Assembly (NCBI RefSeq): GCF_030418295.1
Contig: NZ_JAUHQA010000001.1
Location: 2,480,001-2,544,000, forward strand
Origin: Demequina muriae
Lineage (GTDB): Bacteria; Actinomycetota; Actinomycetes; Actinomycetales; Demequinaceae
Length of the DNA: 64,000 nucleotides
Reading direction: 5' to 3'
In this document: positions 18,628 to 26,666 of the stretch, in pieces
How positions within the stretch are numbered: the stretch's first letter is position 1
How the letters are laid out: each line of letters begins with the position of its first letter
The notes under the pieces: model-generated
Databases searched by the model: none
Told to the model about the DNA's origin: nothing
Seen by the model: the letters and a program-made list of their open reading frames with translations, nothing else
Program-made: the position numbers and the translations under genes

Positions 18628-19917
18628 CTACTCGGAGGGCTCGGACTCCGCCTCTGCGGCCAGATGATCCTCGGCGTCCTCGAACGCCTCCGCCAGCAGT
18701 GGTGCCATCAGCTCGATCTGCCACGCCCGCGCGCCGCGACCGCGGAGGAAGTCGCGAATCCACTCCTCGCCGCCGGAGCGGTACTCCCAGCAGCAGCGCC
18801 GCAGCGCATCGGGCTGCAGCAGGTTCTCGGCCGGAATCTGGAGCCTGTCGGAGTCTGCGGCGACGACGTCGCGGGCGAACGTGAGCCGCGCCGCGGCGTC
18901 GGGACGCTTGTCCTTCCACATGCGCGGCTGCGGCGGGCCGTCGCCACGAGGGCCTCGCTTCGCAGGAAGCTGTGACTCAGGGAGCGCCATCGCCGCCTCG
19001 ATCGCGGTGTACCAGTGCGCAGCGCGCCGCTTGGTGCCCTTGGACTGCCACTCCCGGATCTTCACGAGCTCGTCGAGGCTCCGGGGCTTGGCCTGCGCAG
19101 CCGCGACGATCGCGACATCGCGGAGGACCCGGCCCGGCGAGATGTCCCGATGCTGAGCGTCCTGCTCTCGCGCCTCCCACAGAGACTTGACGATCGCCAG
19201 TCCTCGCTGGTCGCGCACCTGTGCGGAGCCCGAAGTGCGACGCCACGGGTCGACGCGGGGCTCGGCCGGGGGAGCGTTGCGGACGGCCTCGAACTCCTCG
19301 CGCGCCCACGCGAGCTTGCCCGCGGCCTCGAGGTGCGCGTACAGGCCGTCGCGCAGTTCGAGCAGCACCTCGACGTCGAGCGCCGCATAGGTGAGCCACG
19401 CCGGCGGGAGGGGACGGGTGGACCAGTCCTGCGCAGAGTGCTCCTTGGCGAGAGAGAAGCCGAGCTCGCGCTCGACGACGGCGGCGAGGCCCACCTTGGG
19501 CCACCCCAGCAGCCGTGCCGCCAGCTCGGTGTCGAAGACCGACGCCGGGGTGAGCCCCAGGTCGCGCATGCCGGGAAGGTCCTGGCTGGCTGCGTGGAAC
19601 ACCCACTCGGCATCACCGAAGGCGTCGTTCAGGATCGACAGGTCCGACACCGCGTCGGTGTCGATCAGCGCGATCCCGGCGCCCTCGCGCTTGAACTGCG
19701 CGAGGTAGGTCGCCTGACCATAGCGAAAGCCCGATGCGCGCTCGGCGTCCGCGGCGATGGGTCCGGTTCCTGCCGCGAACCGCTCCGCCATCTCGGCGAG
19801 GGCCTCGGGTGTCTCGATCACGTCGGGGACGCCTCCGGCCGGGGTGCGCAGCGGCGTCGGAGTGGCCTCCTCCTCTCCTGCACCCTCGGTGAGGTCGTCG
19901 TTCTGCTCGTCGGTCAT
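18628..19917 (-). CDS. rnd: ribonuclease D-like 3'-5' exonuclease with HRDC domain
   Basis: Start chosen at the ATG at 19917, which follows AGGAGGAG and overlaps the DUF3000 stop; the frame is open a further 19 codons. The 429 aa product has the DEDD exonuclease motifs IAADAER, the middle HAASQDLPGM and the C-terminal YAALDVEVLLELRD, then an HRDC domain (about 215-300). It probably trims structured RNA 3' ends such as tRNA precursors. The acidic first ~40 residues look disordered. Confidence 0.9.
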   Translation of the reverse strand: MTDEQNDDLTEGAGEEEATPTPLRTPAGGVPDVIETPEALAEMAERFAAGTGPIAADAERASGFRYGQATYLAQFKREGAGIALIDTDAVSDLSILNDAFGDAEWVFHAASQDLPGMRDLGLTPASVFDTELAARLLGWPKVGLAAVVERELGFSLAKEHSAQDWSTRPLPPAWLTYAALDVEVLLELRDGLYAHLEAAGKLAWAREEFEAVRNAPPAEPRVDPWRRTSGSAQVRDQRGLAIVKSLWEAREQDAQHRDISPGRVLRDVAIVAAAQAKPRSLDELVKIREWQSKGTKRRAAHWYTAIEAAMALPESQLPAKRGPRGDGPPQPRMWKDKRPDAAARLTFARDVVAADSDRLQIPAENLLQPDALRRCCWEYRSGGEEWIRDFLRGRGARAWQIELMAPLLAEAFEDAEDHLAAEAESEPSE

Positions 19918-20474
19918 CGGTCTCCTCCTGGCAGCGCGGTCACGCCCTCCGGAACGGGGGGAACGCCGGCGCATGACGCCATCAGCTCAGTCCACGCGGC
20001 GATGTGGGGTCCGAGGTCGGTGTCGGTGGGGGTCCAGGACACGCGCAACTCGACCTGGACCTCGGACGGGCGGGTGGCGAGCTCGCCGAAGGACTCGTTC
20101 ACGGTCTTCGTCACGGTGCCGCCGCTCGCGCGGTGCGGGACCGTCTGCAACGCGTCGTCGAGCCACGACCACGCGGCCTGCGCCCACAGGTCGTCGGCGC
20201 CCACTTCGGCATCGACCTGTGCCTTCACCAGCGCGACCACCCGGAACACCCCTTCCCACGCATCCTGACCCTCAGGATCGTGCAGCACCACGAACCGCCC
20301 GCTGGCCTCGGCGTCCCGTGCGGTGAGGTGGCCGTCGATCGCGGCCGCGAACGGCGCGATGCGCGACGGTGCGGGCGTCTCGGTGAGCACCACGTCTCGC
20401 CGCGTGCGCGCGTGCGCGAGCGACCGCAAGGCCTCTTGGAATGCCGGCGGCGCCGATGCGAGATCGCGGGCCAT
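19914..20474 (-). CDS. DUF3000 domain-containing protein
   Basis: This 186 aa protein starts MARDLASAPPAFQEALRSL and belongs to the actinobacterial DUF3000 family. It is soluble, with no catalytic motif I can name; it ends in a short tail carrying CAGVPPVPEGV. The ATG at 20474 is chosen because the longer frame reads into the gnd promoter. Its stop overlaps the rnd start (ATGA), and a DUF3000-RNase D pair is a conserved actinobacterial arrangement, hinting at an RNA-related role. Confidence 0.82.
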   Translation of the reverse strand: MARDLASAPPAFQEALRSLAHARTRRDVVLTETPAPSRIAPFAAAIDGHLTARDAEASGRFVVLHDPEGQDAWEGVFRVVALVKAQVDAEVGADDLWAQAAWSWLDDALQTVPHRASGGTVTKTVNESFGELATRPSEVQVELRVSWTPTDTDLGPHIAAWTELMASCAGVPPVPEGVTALPGGDR

Positions 20475-20578
20475 GCCCACGAGCCTAGGTGCGCGAGAGC
20501 AACGCCCCAGGTTCGCCACGCGGCGACCCTCTACTAGGCTGGCATCCGTACCCCGACACCCACCAGAAGGACCCTCCC

Positions 20579-22015
20579 ATGGCACTTGCTCAGATCGGTG
20601 TGACCGGACTTGCGGTGATGGGCCGCAACCTGGCCCGCAACTTCGCCCGCAACGGCTTCACCGTGGCGGTGCACAACCGCTCGGCGCAGAAGATGCACTC
20701 GCTGATCGAGGACCACGGCGACGAGGGCACGTTCATCGGGTCCGAGTCGCTCGAGGAGTTTGTCGCTTCCCTGGAGACGCCGCGCAAGGTGGTCGTCATG
20801 GTCCAGGCCGGTGGCCCCACTGACGCAGTGATCGACGCGCTGGTGCCGCTGCTGGACCAGGGGGACATCATCGTGGACGCGGGCAACGCCCTGTACACCG
20901 ACACCATGCGGCGGGAGAAGGACCTCGCGTCCAAGGGCCTCCACTTCGTGGGCTCCGGCGTGTCAGGCGGCGAGGAGGGTGCACTTCTCGGCCCGTCCAT
21001 CATGCCCGGCGGTCCCGCCGAGTCGTACGTCACGCTCGGCCCGATCCTCGAGAAGATCGCCGCCAAGGCAGAGGACGGCACCCCGTGCTGCGTGCACATC
21101 GGCCCCGACGGCGCCGGTCACTTCGTGAAGATGGTCCACAACGGCATCGAGTACGCGGACATGCAGCTCATCGGCGAGGCGTACGACCTGCTGCGCCAGG
21201 GGCTCGACCTTGAGCCTGCAGAGATCGCAGACATCTTCGCGGAGTGGAACCAGGGCGACCTGGAGTCCTTCCTCATCGAGATCACCGCCGAAGTGCTGCG
21301 TCAGACCGACGCCCGCACCGGCAAGGCGCTCGTGGACGTCATCAAGGACGAGGCCGGGCAGAAGGGTACTGGCCGCTGGACAGTCAAGTCCGGCCTCGAT
21401 CTTGGCGTGCCGATCACCGGAATCGCCGAGGCCACGTTCGCGCGCGCCATCTCGTCGCAGGTCGCGCAGCGTCAGGCCGCCCGGGGCGTGCTCGCAGGCG
21501 ATGCGCAGGAGTTCGCGTTCGAGAGCCGCGACGCCTTCATCGAGGACGTGCGCCTTGCGCTGTACGCCTCGAAGGTGGTCGCCTACGCCCAGGGCTTCGA
21601 CCAGATCCGTGCCGCCTCGGACGAGTACGACTGGGACATCGCGCTCGGCGACATGGCGAAGATCTGGCGCGAGGGCTGCATCATTCGCGCCCGCTTCCTG
21701 GATCGCATCACCGAGGCCTTCGAGCGCGACGCCGCACTCTCCAGCCTGCTCGTCGACCCGTACTTCGTCGACGAGGTCGCCGGCAGCGTGGCGGCATGGC
21801 GCCGAGTGGTCGCGCAGTCCGCGCTCACGGGCGTGCCTGCCCCTGCCTTCGCCTCGTCGCTCGCGTACTACGACTCGCTGCGCGCCGAGCGCCTGCCCGC
21901 CGCGCTGATCCAGGGTCAGCGCGACTTCTTCGGGGCGCACACGTACAAGCGCGTCGACGCCGAGGGAACCTTCCACACGCTGTGGTCGGGGGACCGCTCC
22001 GAGGTCGAGGCCTGA
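20579..22015 (+). CDS. gnd: 6-phosphogluconate dehydrogenase (decarboxylating)
   Basis: This enzyme converts 6-phosphogluconate and NADP+ to ribulose-5-phosphate, CO2 and NADPH in the pentose phosphate pathway. The 478 aa length matches the long-chain dimeric family. The dinucleotide site is GVTGLAVMGRNLARN (near residues 7-21), and the substrate site includes GSGVSGGEEGALLGPSIMPGG and GHFVKMVHNGIEYADMQ. The ATG at 20579 matches the conserved MALAQIGVTGL start. It is divergent from DUF3000-rnd; TAGGCT (20535-20540) is a possible -10. Confidence 0.96.
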   Translation: MALAQIGVTGLAVMGRNLARNFARNGFTVAVHNRSAQKMHSLIEDHGDEGTFIGSESLEEFVASLETPRKVVVMVQAGGPTDAVIDALVPLLDQGDIIVDAGNALYTDTMRREKDLASKGLHFVGSGVSGGEEGALLGPSIMPGGPAESYVTLGPILEKIAAKAEDGTPCCVHIGPDGAGHFVKMVHNGIEYADMQLIGEAYDLLRQGLDLEPAEIADIFAEWNQGDLESFLIEITAEVLRQTDARTGKALVDVIKDEAGQKGTGRWTVKSGLDLGVPITGIAEATFARAISSQVAQRQAARGVLAGDAQEFAFESRDAFIEDVRLALYASKVVAYAQGFDQIRAASDEYDWDIALGDMAKIWREGCIIRARFLDRITEAFERDAALSSLLVDPYFVDEVAGSVAAWRRVVAQSALTGVPAPAFASSLAYYDSLRAERLPAALIQGQRDFFGAHTYKRVDAEGTFHTLWSGDRSEVEA

Positions 22016-22020
22016 GCACT

Positions 22021-23250
22021 GTGACGCAGCGCCCGGTCGTTCCCGTCGTCGTCGGCGGTGACATCGGGGCGTACGCGCTGCTGAGGGCGTTCCACGACCA
22101 GCTCGGCACCCGCGGCGTCGTCGTCTCCCGGATCCAGACGCGTCCCTTTGCGCGGACGCGCATCGCGGACGTGCGCATCGCCGATGTCGAGGATGCCGAT
22201 GCGCTGGTCGAGTCACTCGTGACGCTCGCCCAGGAGCGGGCAGGCGAGCGGCTGGTGCTGCTGTCGAACGCCGACTGGTACGTCGAGACCATCATCCGCG
22301 CCCGCGACCGCCTCGCTCCGCACTATGAGATCCCCATGTGCTCCCTCGAGGCGTTCGAGCGGGTGTCCTCCAAGGAGGCCTTCCAGGCGGACTGCGACGC
22401 ACTCGGCATCCCCGTGCCGCAGACGGTTCCCGTGCGCTTCGTCGACGGCGTGCCGGTGCCCGACGGCGAACTGGACGCGCTGACCTACCCCGTGATCGGC
22501 AAGGCCAGCTCGTCGGCGGAGCATCACTACGCCGAGTACGCGGGCAAGAAGAAGGTCCAGCACCTCGAGACGCGAGGCGAGGTCGATGACCTCCTCTCCC
22601 GGATCGCGGGCTCCGGCTTCACCGGCACGTACCTGCTGCAGGAGTTCATCCCTGGCGACGAGACGCAGATGCGCTCCCTGACCGCGTATCGCGACGCCCA
22701 GGGCGTGGTGACGATGCTGTGCACCGGGAGGGTGCTGCTCGAAGAGCACACCCCTGGCACGCTCGGGATTCCGGCGGCCATCCTCACCGAGCCGTACACG
22801 GACGCGATGGACGCCATGGAGCGCTACCTGGAACGGGTGGACTACCGGGGCTTCGCCAACGCGGACTACAAGCGCGACCCGCGCACAGGCGAGCATGTGT
22901 TCTTCGAGGTCAACCCGCGCATCGGCCGCAACAACTGGTACGCGACCGCAGCAGGCGCCGACCCGGCGGGACATGTGATGGCCGACATCGACGGTGAGCC
23001 CCGCGAGCAGCTGCGCGCCACGCGCGAGGTGCTCTACTCGGTGGTCCCGCTGCGACTGCTCACGCGCTACCTGCTCGATGTCGACCTGCGAGCGCGCGTG
23101 GTGCGGGCGGCCAAGCGCGGCATCGCCCGCCCGTTGCACAACCCGGCGGACGCGTCGCCGCGCAGGCGAGCCGTGATCGCGGCCCTGACACTGAACTACC
23201 GACGCAAGTATCGTGAGCACTACCCGAAGCCGACGCCCACGGGACACTAG
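22021..23250 (+). CDS. ATP-grasp carboxylate-amine ligase family protein
   Basis: This 409 aa protein starts at a GTG five bases after gnd. It shows an ATP-grasp layout: an N-terminal preATP-grasp domain opening PVVVGGDIGAYALLRAFH, a central ATP-binding part with YPVIGKASSS and YLLQEFIPGDE, and metal ligands in FANADYKRDPRTGEHVFFEVNPRIGRNN. The enzyme joins a carboxylate to an amine via an acyl phosphate. The family includes D-aspartate ligases that add a D-amino acid to peptidoglycan cross-bridges, which would suit Micrococcales with A4-type walls, but the substrate is not proven. The C-terminus is strongly basic. Confidence 0.8.
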   Translation: MTQRPVVPVVVGGDIGAYALLRAFHDQLGTRGVVVSRIQTRPFARTRIADVRIADVEDADALVESLVTLAQERAGERLVLLSNADWYVETIIRARDRLAPHYEIPMCSLEAFERVSSKEAFQADCDALGIPVPQTVPVRFVDGVPVPDGELDALTYPVIGKASSSAEHHYAEYAGKKKVQHLETRGEVDDLLSRIAGSGFTGTYLLQEFIPGDETQMRSLTAYRDAQGVVTMLCTGRVLLEEHTPGTLGIPAAILTEPYTDAMDAMERYLERVDYRGFANADYKRDPRTGEHVFFEVNPRIGRNNWYATAAGADPAGHVMADIDGEPREQLRATREVLYSVVPLRLLTRYLLDVDLRARVVRAAKRGIARPLHNPADASPRRRAVIAALTLNYRRKYREHYPKPTPTGH

Positions 23251-23355
23251 GGTCGTGCGTCAGCCACGTCGGGCGGCGCCATTGGGGGCTTCACGGACTG
23301 GCACTCACGAGGGCCTCGGAGCGCCGTCGCTTCTTGAGAATGTGGGGGCACGACG

Positions 23356-23691
23356 ATGGGTCGACGCGTGATGCGCACGGCTCTCACCGCGGTGGTGGTG
23401 GCAGAGACGCTGAGTGGCTGCGTCTTCTCCTACGATGCGGCTCACCCCGCGCTCGGCTACATCAACAGTTTCGATCAGCCCGTCACCGTCATCATCGAGG
23501 GAACTGACCCCGAGATCGAGACGCCAATCCCGGGCCAGCGTTCCAGCGACACCCTCCTGAGCGAGTGCGTGGGGACGGCGATCAGGGTGGAGACGGTCGA
23601 CGGCGCGCTCCTCGGTCGCATCGAAGAGCAGGCGTGCCCCGGCTGGGTGGTGACGATCACCAAGGACGGCAACGTGGAGTACCGAGAGTAG
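23356..23691 (+). CDS. small putative lipoprotein, function unknown
   Basis: This 111 aa protein has a short basic N-terminus, a hydrophobic segment and a lipobox-like LSGC (Cys about residue 22), suggesting lipid anchoring outside the membrane. The mature part contains two more cysteines (ECVGT, QACPG) that could form a disulfide, and it ends in VEYRE. I do not recognise a family. ATG at 23356 or 23371 are both possible. It lies alone between the ATP-grasp gene and the convergent reductase. Confidence 0.6.
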   Translation: MGRRVMRTALTAVVVAETLSGCVFSYDAAHPALGYINSFDQPVTVIIEGTDPEIETPIPGQRSSDTLLSECVGTAIRVETVDGALLGRIEEQACPGWVVTITKDGNVEYRE

Positions 23692-23720
23692 TCGTCCACG
23701 ACGGCAGTGCAGGCGGCGCG

Positions 23721-24455
23721 TCAGCGGGGCGCGACCCACCGCTCCATCTCGAACGGTCCTCCGGCGAGCCGATGCGCGAGCCGCAGCCTCGCGGGCACGT
23801 CCGGCACTCGCTTCGCGCCAGGGTCGCCGTCGACGTCCGCGGTGGTCACGCAGAACTCGTCGATGAGGCCGCGTTCGAGCATGCGCGCTGCGAGCGTCGG
23901 CCCGCCCTCGCACAGCACGCGCGTGAGCCCCCTCGACCCGAGCTCGCGCAGCAGCGTTCGCGGGGAGATGTCGGTGCCTCCGGCCTCGATCACCTGCGAG
24001 GCCCACGGCCCGCCGAGCGCAGCAGCGCGGGATCCCGAGACGGTCACGATCCATGTGGTCGCGGGAGTGAGCCCGGGCGGCAGAATGCCCGATCTGGTCA
24101 CGATCGCCAGGTGGGGGCGGGGAGCTCTCAGTGAGGTCCGGGTGGCGGTCAGCGCCGCCGGCAGGTCGATGTCGCCGTACCGTTCGCGCCGTGCGGTCTG
24201 CGCGCCGACCAGCACCACGTCCGCCACCGACCGGAGCGTCCGCAGGATGCGGAGATCCTCGGGCCCGGTGAGGGTGCCGGAGGAGCCGTCGGGGCCGGCG
24301 CACCGACCGTCGCGCGAGCGGATGAGCCCCAATCGCACGGTTCCGGGCCGGTGCGCGTAGAGGGCGCGCATCTCGCCCTCGGCGGGGTCAGGCGCGATGT
24401 CGTCTCCCGCGGGCTCGATGCGCCGCAGCGTCGTCGCCCTGTCTGGCTCCGTCAC
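23721..24455 (-). CDS. RibD C-terminal/dihydrofolate reductase-like pyrimidine reductase
   Basis: This 244 aa protein has the RibD_C fold: RLGLIRSRDGRCAG near the substrate and NADPH site, ADVVLVGAQTARRERYGD, and the late motif VLCEGGPTLAARMLERGLIDEF. It is related to the reductase of riboflavin synthesis, which reduces the ribosyl group of a pyrimidine intermediate. No other rib gene is adjacent, so the substrate is open. The GTG at 24455 is chosen because GACAGGAGAG lies just upstream; the longer frame would start within the zapE start codon. Confidence 0.82.
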   Translation of the reverse strand: MTEPDRATTLRRIEPAGDDIAPDPAEGEMRALYAHRPGTVRLGLIRSRDGRCAGPDGSSGTLTGPEDLRILRTLRSVADVVLVGAQTARRERYGDIDLPAALTATRTSLRAPRPHLAIVTRSGILPPGLTPATTWIVTVSGSRAAALGGPWASQVIEAGGTDISPRTLLRELGSRGLTRVLCEGGPTLAARMLERGLIDEFCVTTADVDGDPGAKRVPDVPARLRLAHRLAGGPFEMERWVAPR

Positions 24456-24504
24456 CGGCTCTCCTGTCCTACGGCGGCCTGTCGCGTCAGTAGTGTGTGG
24501 TCTC

Positions 24505-25497
24505 ATGACCGCCCGCCTCGTCGGACGGCGGCCGCATGTCGAGCCCGAGGCTCTGATCGCGGCCCTCGTCCCCCCGCCGCACTTCGCGGACGCTTCCTTT
24601 TCATCGTACGTCCCGGACCCCGACTTCCCGAGTCAGGAGAGCGCACTCGAGGAGGCTCAGGCGTTCGCACGCGGAGTGGGACGCCGAGGACTCGGACCGC
24701 TGCGCCGCTCGAGCGGAGGCCGCGGCCTGTACTTGGACGGCGGGTTCGGCGTCGGCAAGACCCACCTGTTGGTGTCGATGGCACGCGACGTGGGGGAGCG
24801 GGCCGCGTTCGGCACGTTCGTCGAGTACACGAGCCTCGTGGGCGCGATGGGCTTCCAGGCCACCCGTCAGGCGCTGCAGCAGTTCGCGCTCGTGTGCATC
24901 GACGAGTTCGAGCTCGACGACCCGGGCGACACGGTGCTGATGGCGCGGCTCATGCGCGAGCTGGCCGATGCCGGGGTCGCGCTGGCGGCCACATCCAACA
25001 CCGCGCCGGGCTCGCTCGGCAAGGGCCGCTTCGCGGCGGACGACTTCCGGCGCGAGATTCAGGCCGTGTCGACGGCGTTCGAGGTGGCGACCATCGACGG
25101 TCCCGACTACCGCGGCCGGGGTGAGCTGGTGTTCCCGGCTCCCGCGACCGTTGACCAGGTCCTCGGGGCGTGCGCGCGCGACGGCGGGGCCTGCGAGGAG
25201 TGGTCGGCACTCATGGAGGACCTGCGGCACGTGCACCCGAGCCGGTTCGGCGCGTACGTGGACGGCATCTCGGTGCTCGGTCTGCGAGGCGTGAGGCCGC
25301 TGCCGGACCAGGCGCAGGCGCTGCGCGTCGTCGCGCTCGTGGACCGCCTGTACGACCGTGACGTGCGCATCGTCGCCTCGGGCCATTCGCTCGCGGAGAT
25401 CTTCTCGCAGGACATGCTGCGCGGCGGGTACCGCAAGAAGTACCTGCGTGCGCTCAGTCGGCTGCTGGCGATGGTCGCGGGGGAAGGCAAGGGATAG
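24505..25497 (+). CDS. zapE: cell division protein ZapE (AFG1-like ATPase)
   Basis: This 330 aa AAA-type ATPase has Walker A GGFGVGKTHLLVS (near residue 78), Walker B LVCIDEFELDDPGD and a sensor segment LAATSNTAPGSLGKGRF, the hallmark of the ZapE/AFG1 family. In E. coli, ZapE binds FtsZ at the constricting septum; the actinobacterial role is inferred. The ATG at 24505 begins MTARLVGRRPHVEPE, divergent from the reductase gene with about 50 bp between starts. Confidence 0.88.
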   Translation: MTARLVGRRPHVEPEALIAALVPPPHFADASFSSYVPDPDFPSQESALEEAQAFARGVGRRGLGPLRRSSGGRGLYLDGGFGVGKTHLLVSMARDVGERAAFGTFVEYTSLVGAMGFQATRQALQQFALVCIDEFELDDPGDTVLMARLMRELADAGVALAATSNTAPGSLGKGRFAADDFRREIQAVSTAFEVATIDGPDYRGRGELVFPAPATVDQVLGACARDGGACEEWSALMEDLRHVHPSRFGAYVDGISVLGLRGVRPLPDQAQALRVVALVDRLYDRDVRIVASGHSLAEIFSQDMLRGGYRKKYLRALSRLLAMVAGEGKG

Positions 25498-25589
25498 ACG
25501 GTCGCGGACGGATCACGCGTCCCCGCGCGCTGCGGCCCCGCTGCTGATAGACCTGAACTGCCATACGGGCATTCAGGGAAGGATCCGAC

Positions 25590-25772
25590 ATGAGCAGCAA
25601 CGGCTCGGCAGCGGCCGGGGGCGGGGCCATCTACGGCCTCGGGATCTTCGGCGGGATCGTGTACTACTGGCAGGTCGCCGAGGGCTTCTGGGAGCACGTG
25701 GGGGCGATCTTCCAGGGGATCTTCTGGCCTGCGTTCATGGTCTACGAGGTGCTCCGCGCCCTGGGAGGATGA
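25590..25772 (+). CDS. small hydrophobic membrane protein
   Basis: This 60 aa protein has one to two membrane segments (IYGLGIFGGIVYYWQVA and IFQGIFWPAFMVYEVLRAL) after a Ser/Gly/Ala-rich N-terminus. An AGGGAAGGA ribosome-binding site precedes the ATG at 25590, which supports translation. Similar tiny aromatic-rich membrane proteins occur in actinobacteria without known function. It stands alone, convergent with ppk2. Confidence 0.65.
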   Translation: MSSNGSAAAGGGAIYGLGIFGGIVYYWQVAEGFWEHVGAIFQGIFWPAFMVYEVLRALGG

Positions 25773-25793
25773 CGGCCGCGGCCCGGCGCGTCC

Positions 25794-26663
25794 CTACTCT
25801 CCCTGCCGTCGCAGATTCGCGATGCGCGCTCGTTCCTCGTCGAGATCGTAGTCAGGGGCCGGCCACTCCAGGTCCATGCTCTCGAGCGCCGAGGTGAGCA
25901 GCTCGGTGACCGCGAGCCGGGCGTACCACTTGCGCGTGGAGGGGATCACGTGCCAGGGCGCGGCATCCGTGGAGGTGCGGTCGAACACGGCCTGAAAGGC
26001 TTCCATGTACGCGGGCCAATAGGCGCGCTCGTCCAGGTCGGACGTGCTGTACTTCCAGTGCTTGTCGGGTCGAGTGAGGCGCTTCGCCAGGCGATCGAGC
26101 TGTTCGTCCTGCGAGACCATGAGCGCGCACTTCACGATGGTGGTGCCGCTGTCCGTCAGGCGCTGCTCCCACTCGTTGATCTCGTCGTACCGACGCTCCC
26201 ACGTGTCCTGGGGCACGAGCTCATGGACACGTGCGATGAGCACGTCCTCGTAGTGCGACCGGTCGAATACTCCAATGTGGCCGGCCTTGGGAAGGGCCTT
26301 CTCGATGCGCCACAGGAAGTGGTGCTCGAGCTCTTCCTCCGTGGGCGCCCCGAAGCCGCGCGCCTGGACGCCCTGCGGGTCCACCATGCCCAGCACGTGG
26401 CGCACGATGCCACCCTTGCCAGCGGTGTCCATCCCCTGGAGCACGAGCAGGAGCGACCTGTCGTCTCCGACGCGGCCCTGGGCGAACAGGCGTTCCTGGA
26501 GGTCGGCGAGCAGCGTGCCCCGCTCCTTCCTCAGGCGTCTGCCCTGCTTCTTCGACCCGGAGAACCCGGGCTTGCCGGTGCGATCGAAGTCCTCGAGACG
26601 AAAGCCCTCGCTGACACGGAGAGCGGAGGTGGGGTGCTCATCCCAATGCTTGCTGCGCGCCAT
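25794..26663 (-). CDS. ppk2: polyphosphate kinase 2 family protein
   Basis: This 289 aa enzyme transfers phosphate between polyphosphate and nucleotides. It has Walker A VLQGMDTAGKGG, the lid region GFGAPTEEELEHHFLWR and Walker B-like GVFDRSHYEDVL, all diagnostic of PPK2. Whether it uses AMP, ADP or both cannot be read directly. It sits 4 bp downstream of treZ on the same strand, so it may be read from the treYZ promoter. Confidence 0.92.
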   Translation of the reverse strand: MARSKHWDEHPTSALRVSEGFRLEDFDRTGKPGFSGSKKQGRRLRKERGTLLADLQERLFAQGRVGDDRSLLLVLQGMDTAGKGGIVRHVLGMVDPQGVQARGFGAPTEEELEHHFLWRIEKALPKAGHIGVFDRSHYEDVLIARVHELVPQDTWERRYDEINEWEQRLTDSGTTIVKCALMVSQDEQLDRLAKRLTRPDKHWKYSTSDLDERAYWPAYMEAFQAVFDRTSTDAAPWHVIPSTRKWYARLAVTELLTSALESMDLEWPAPDYDLDEERARIANLRRQGE

Positions 26664-26666
26664 CGC

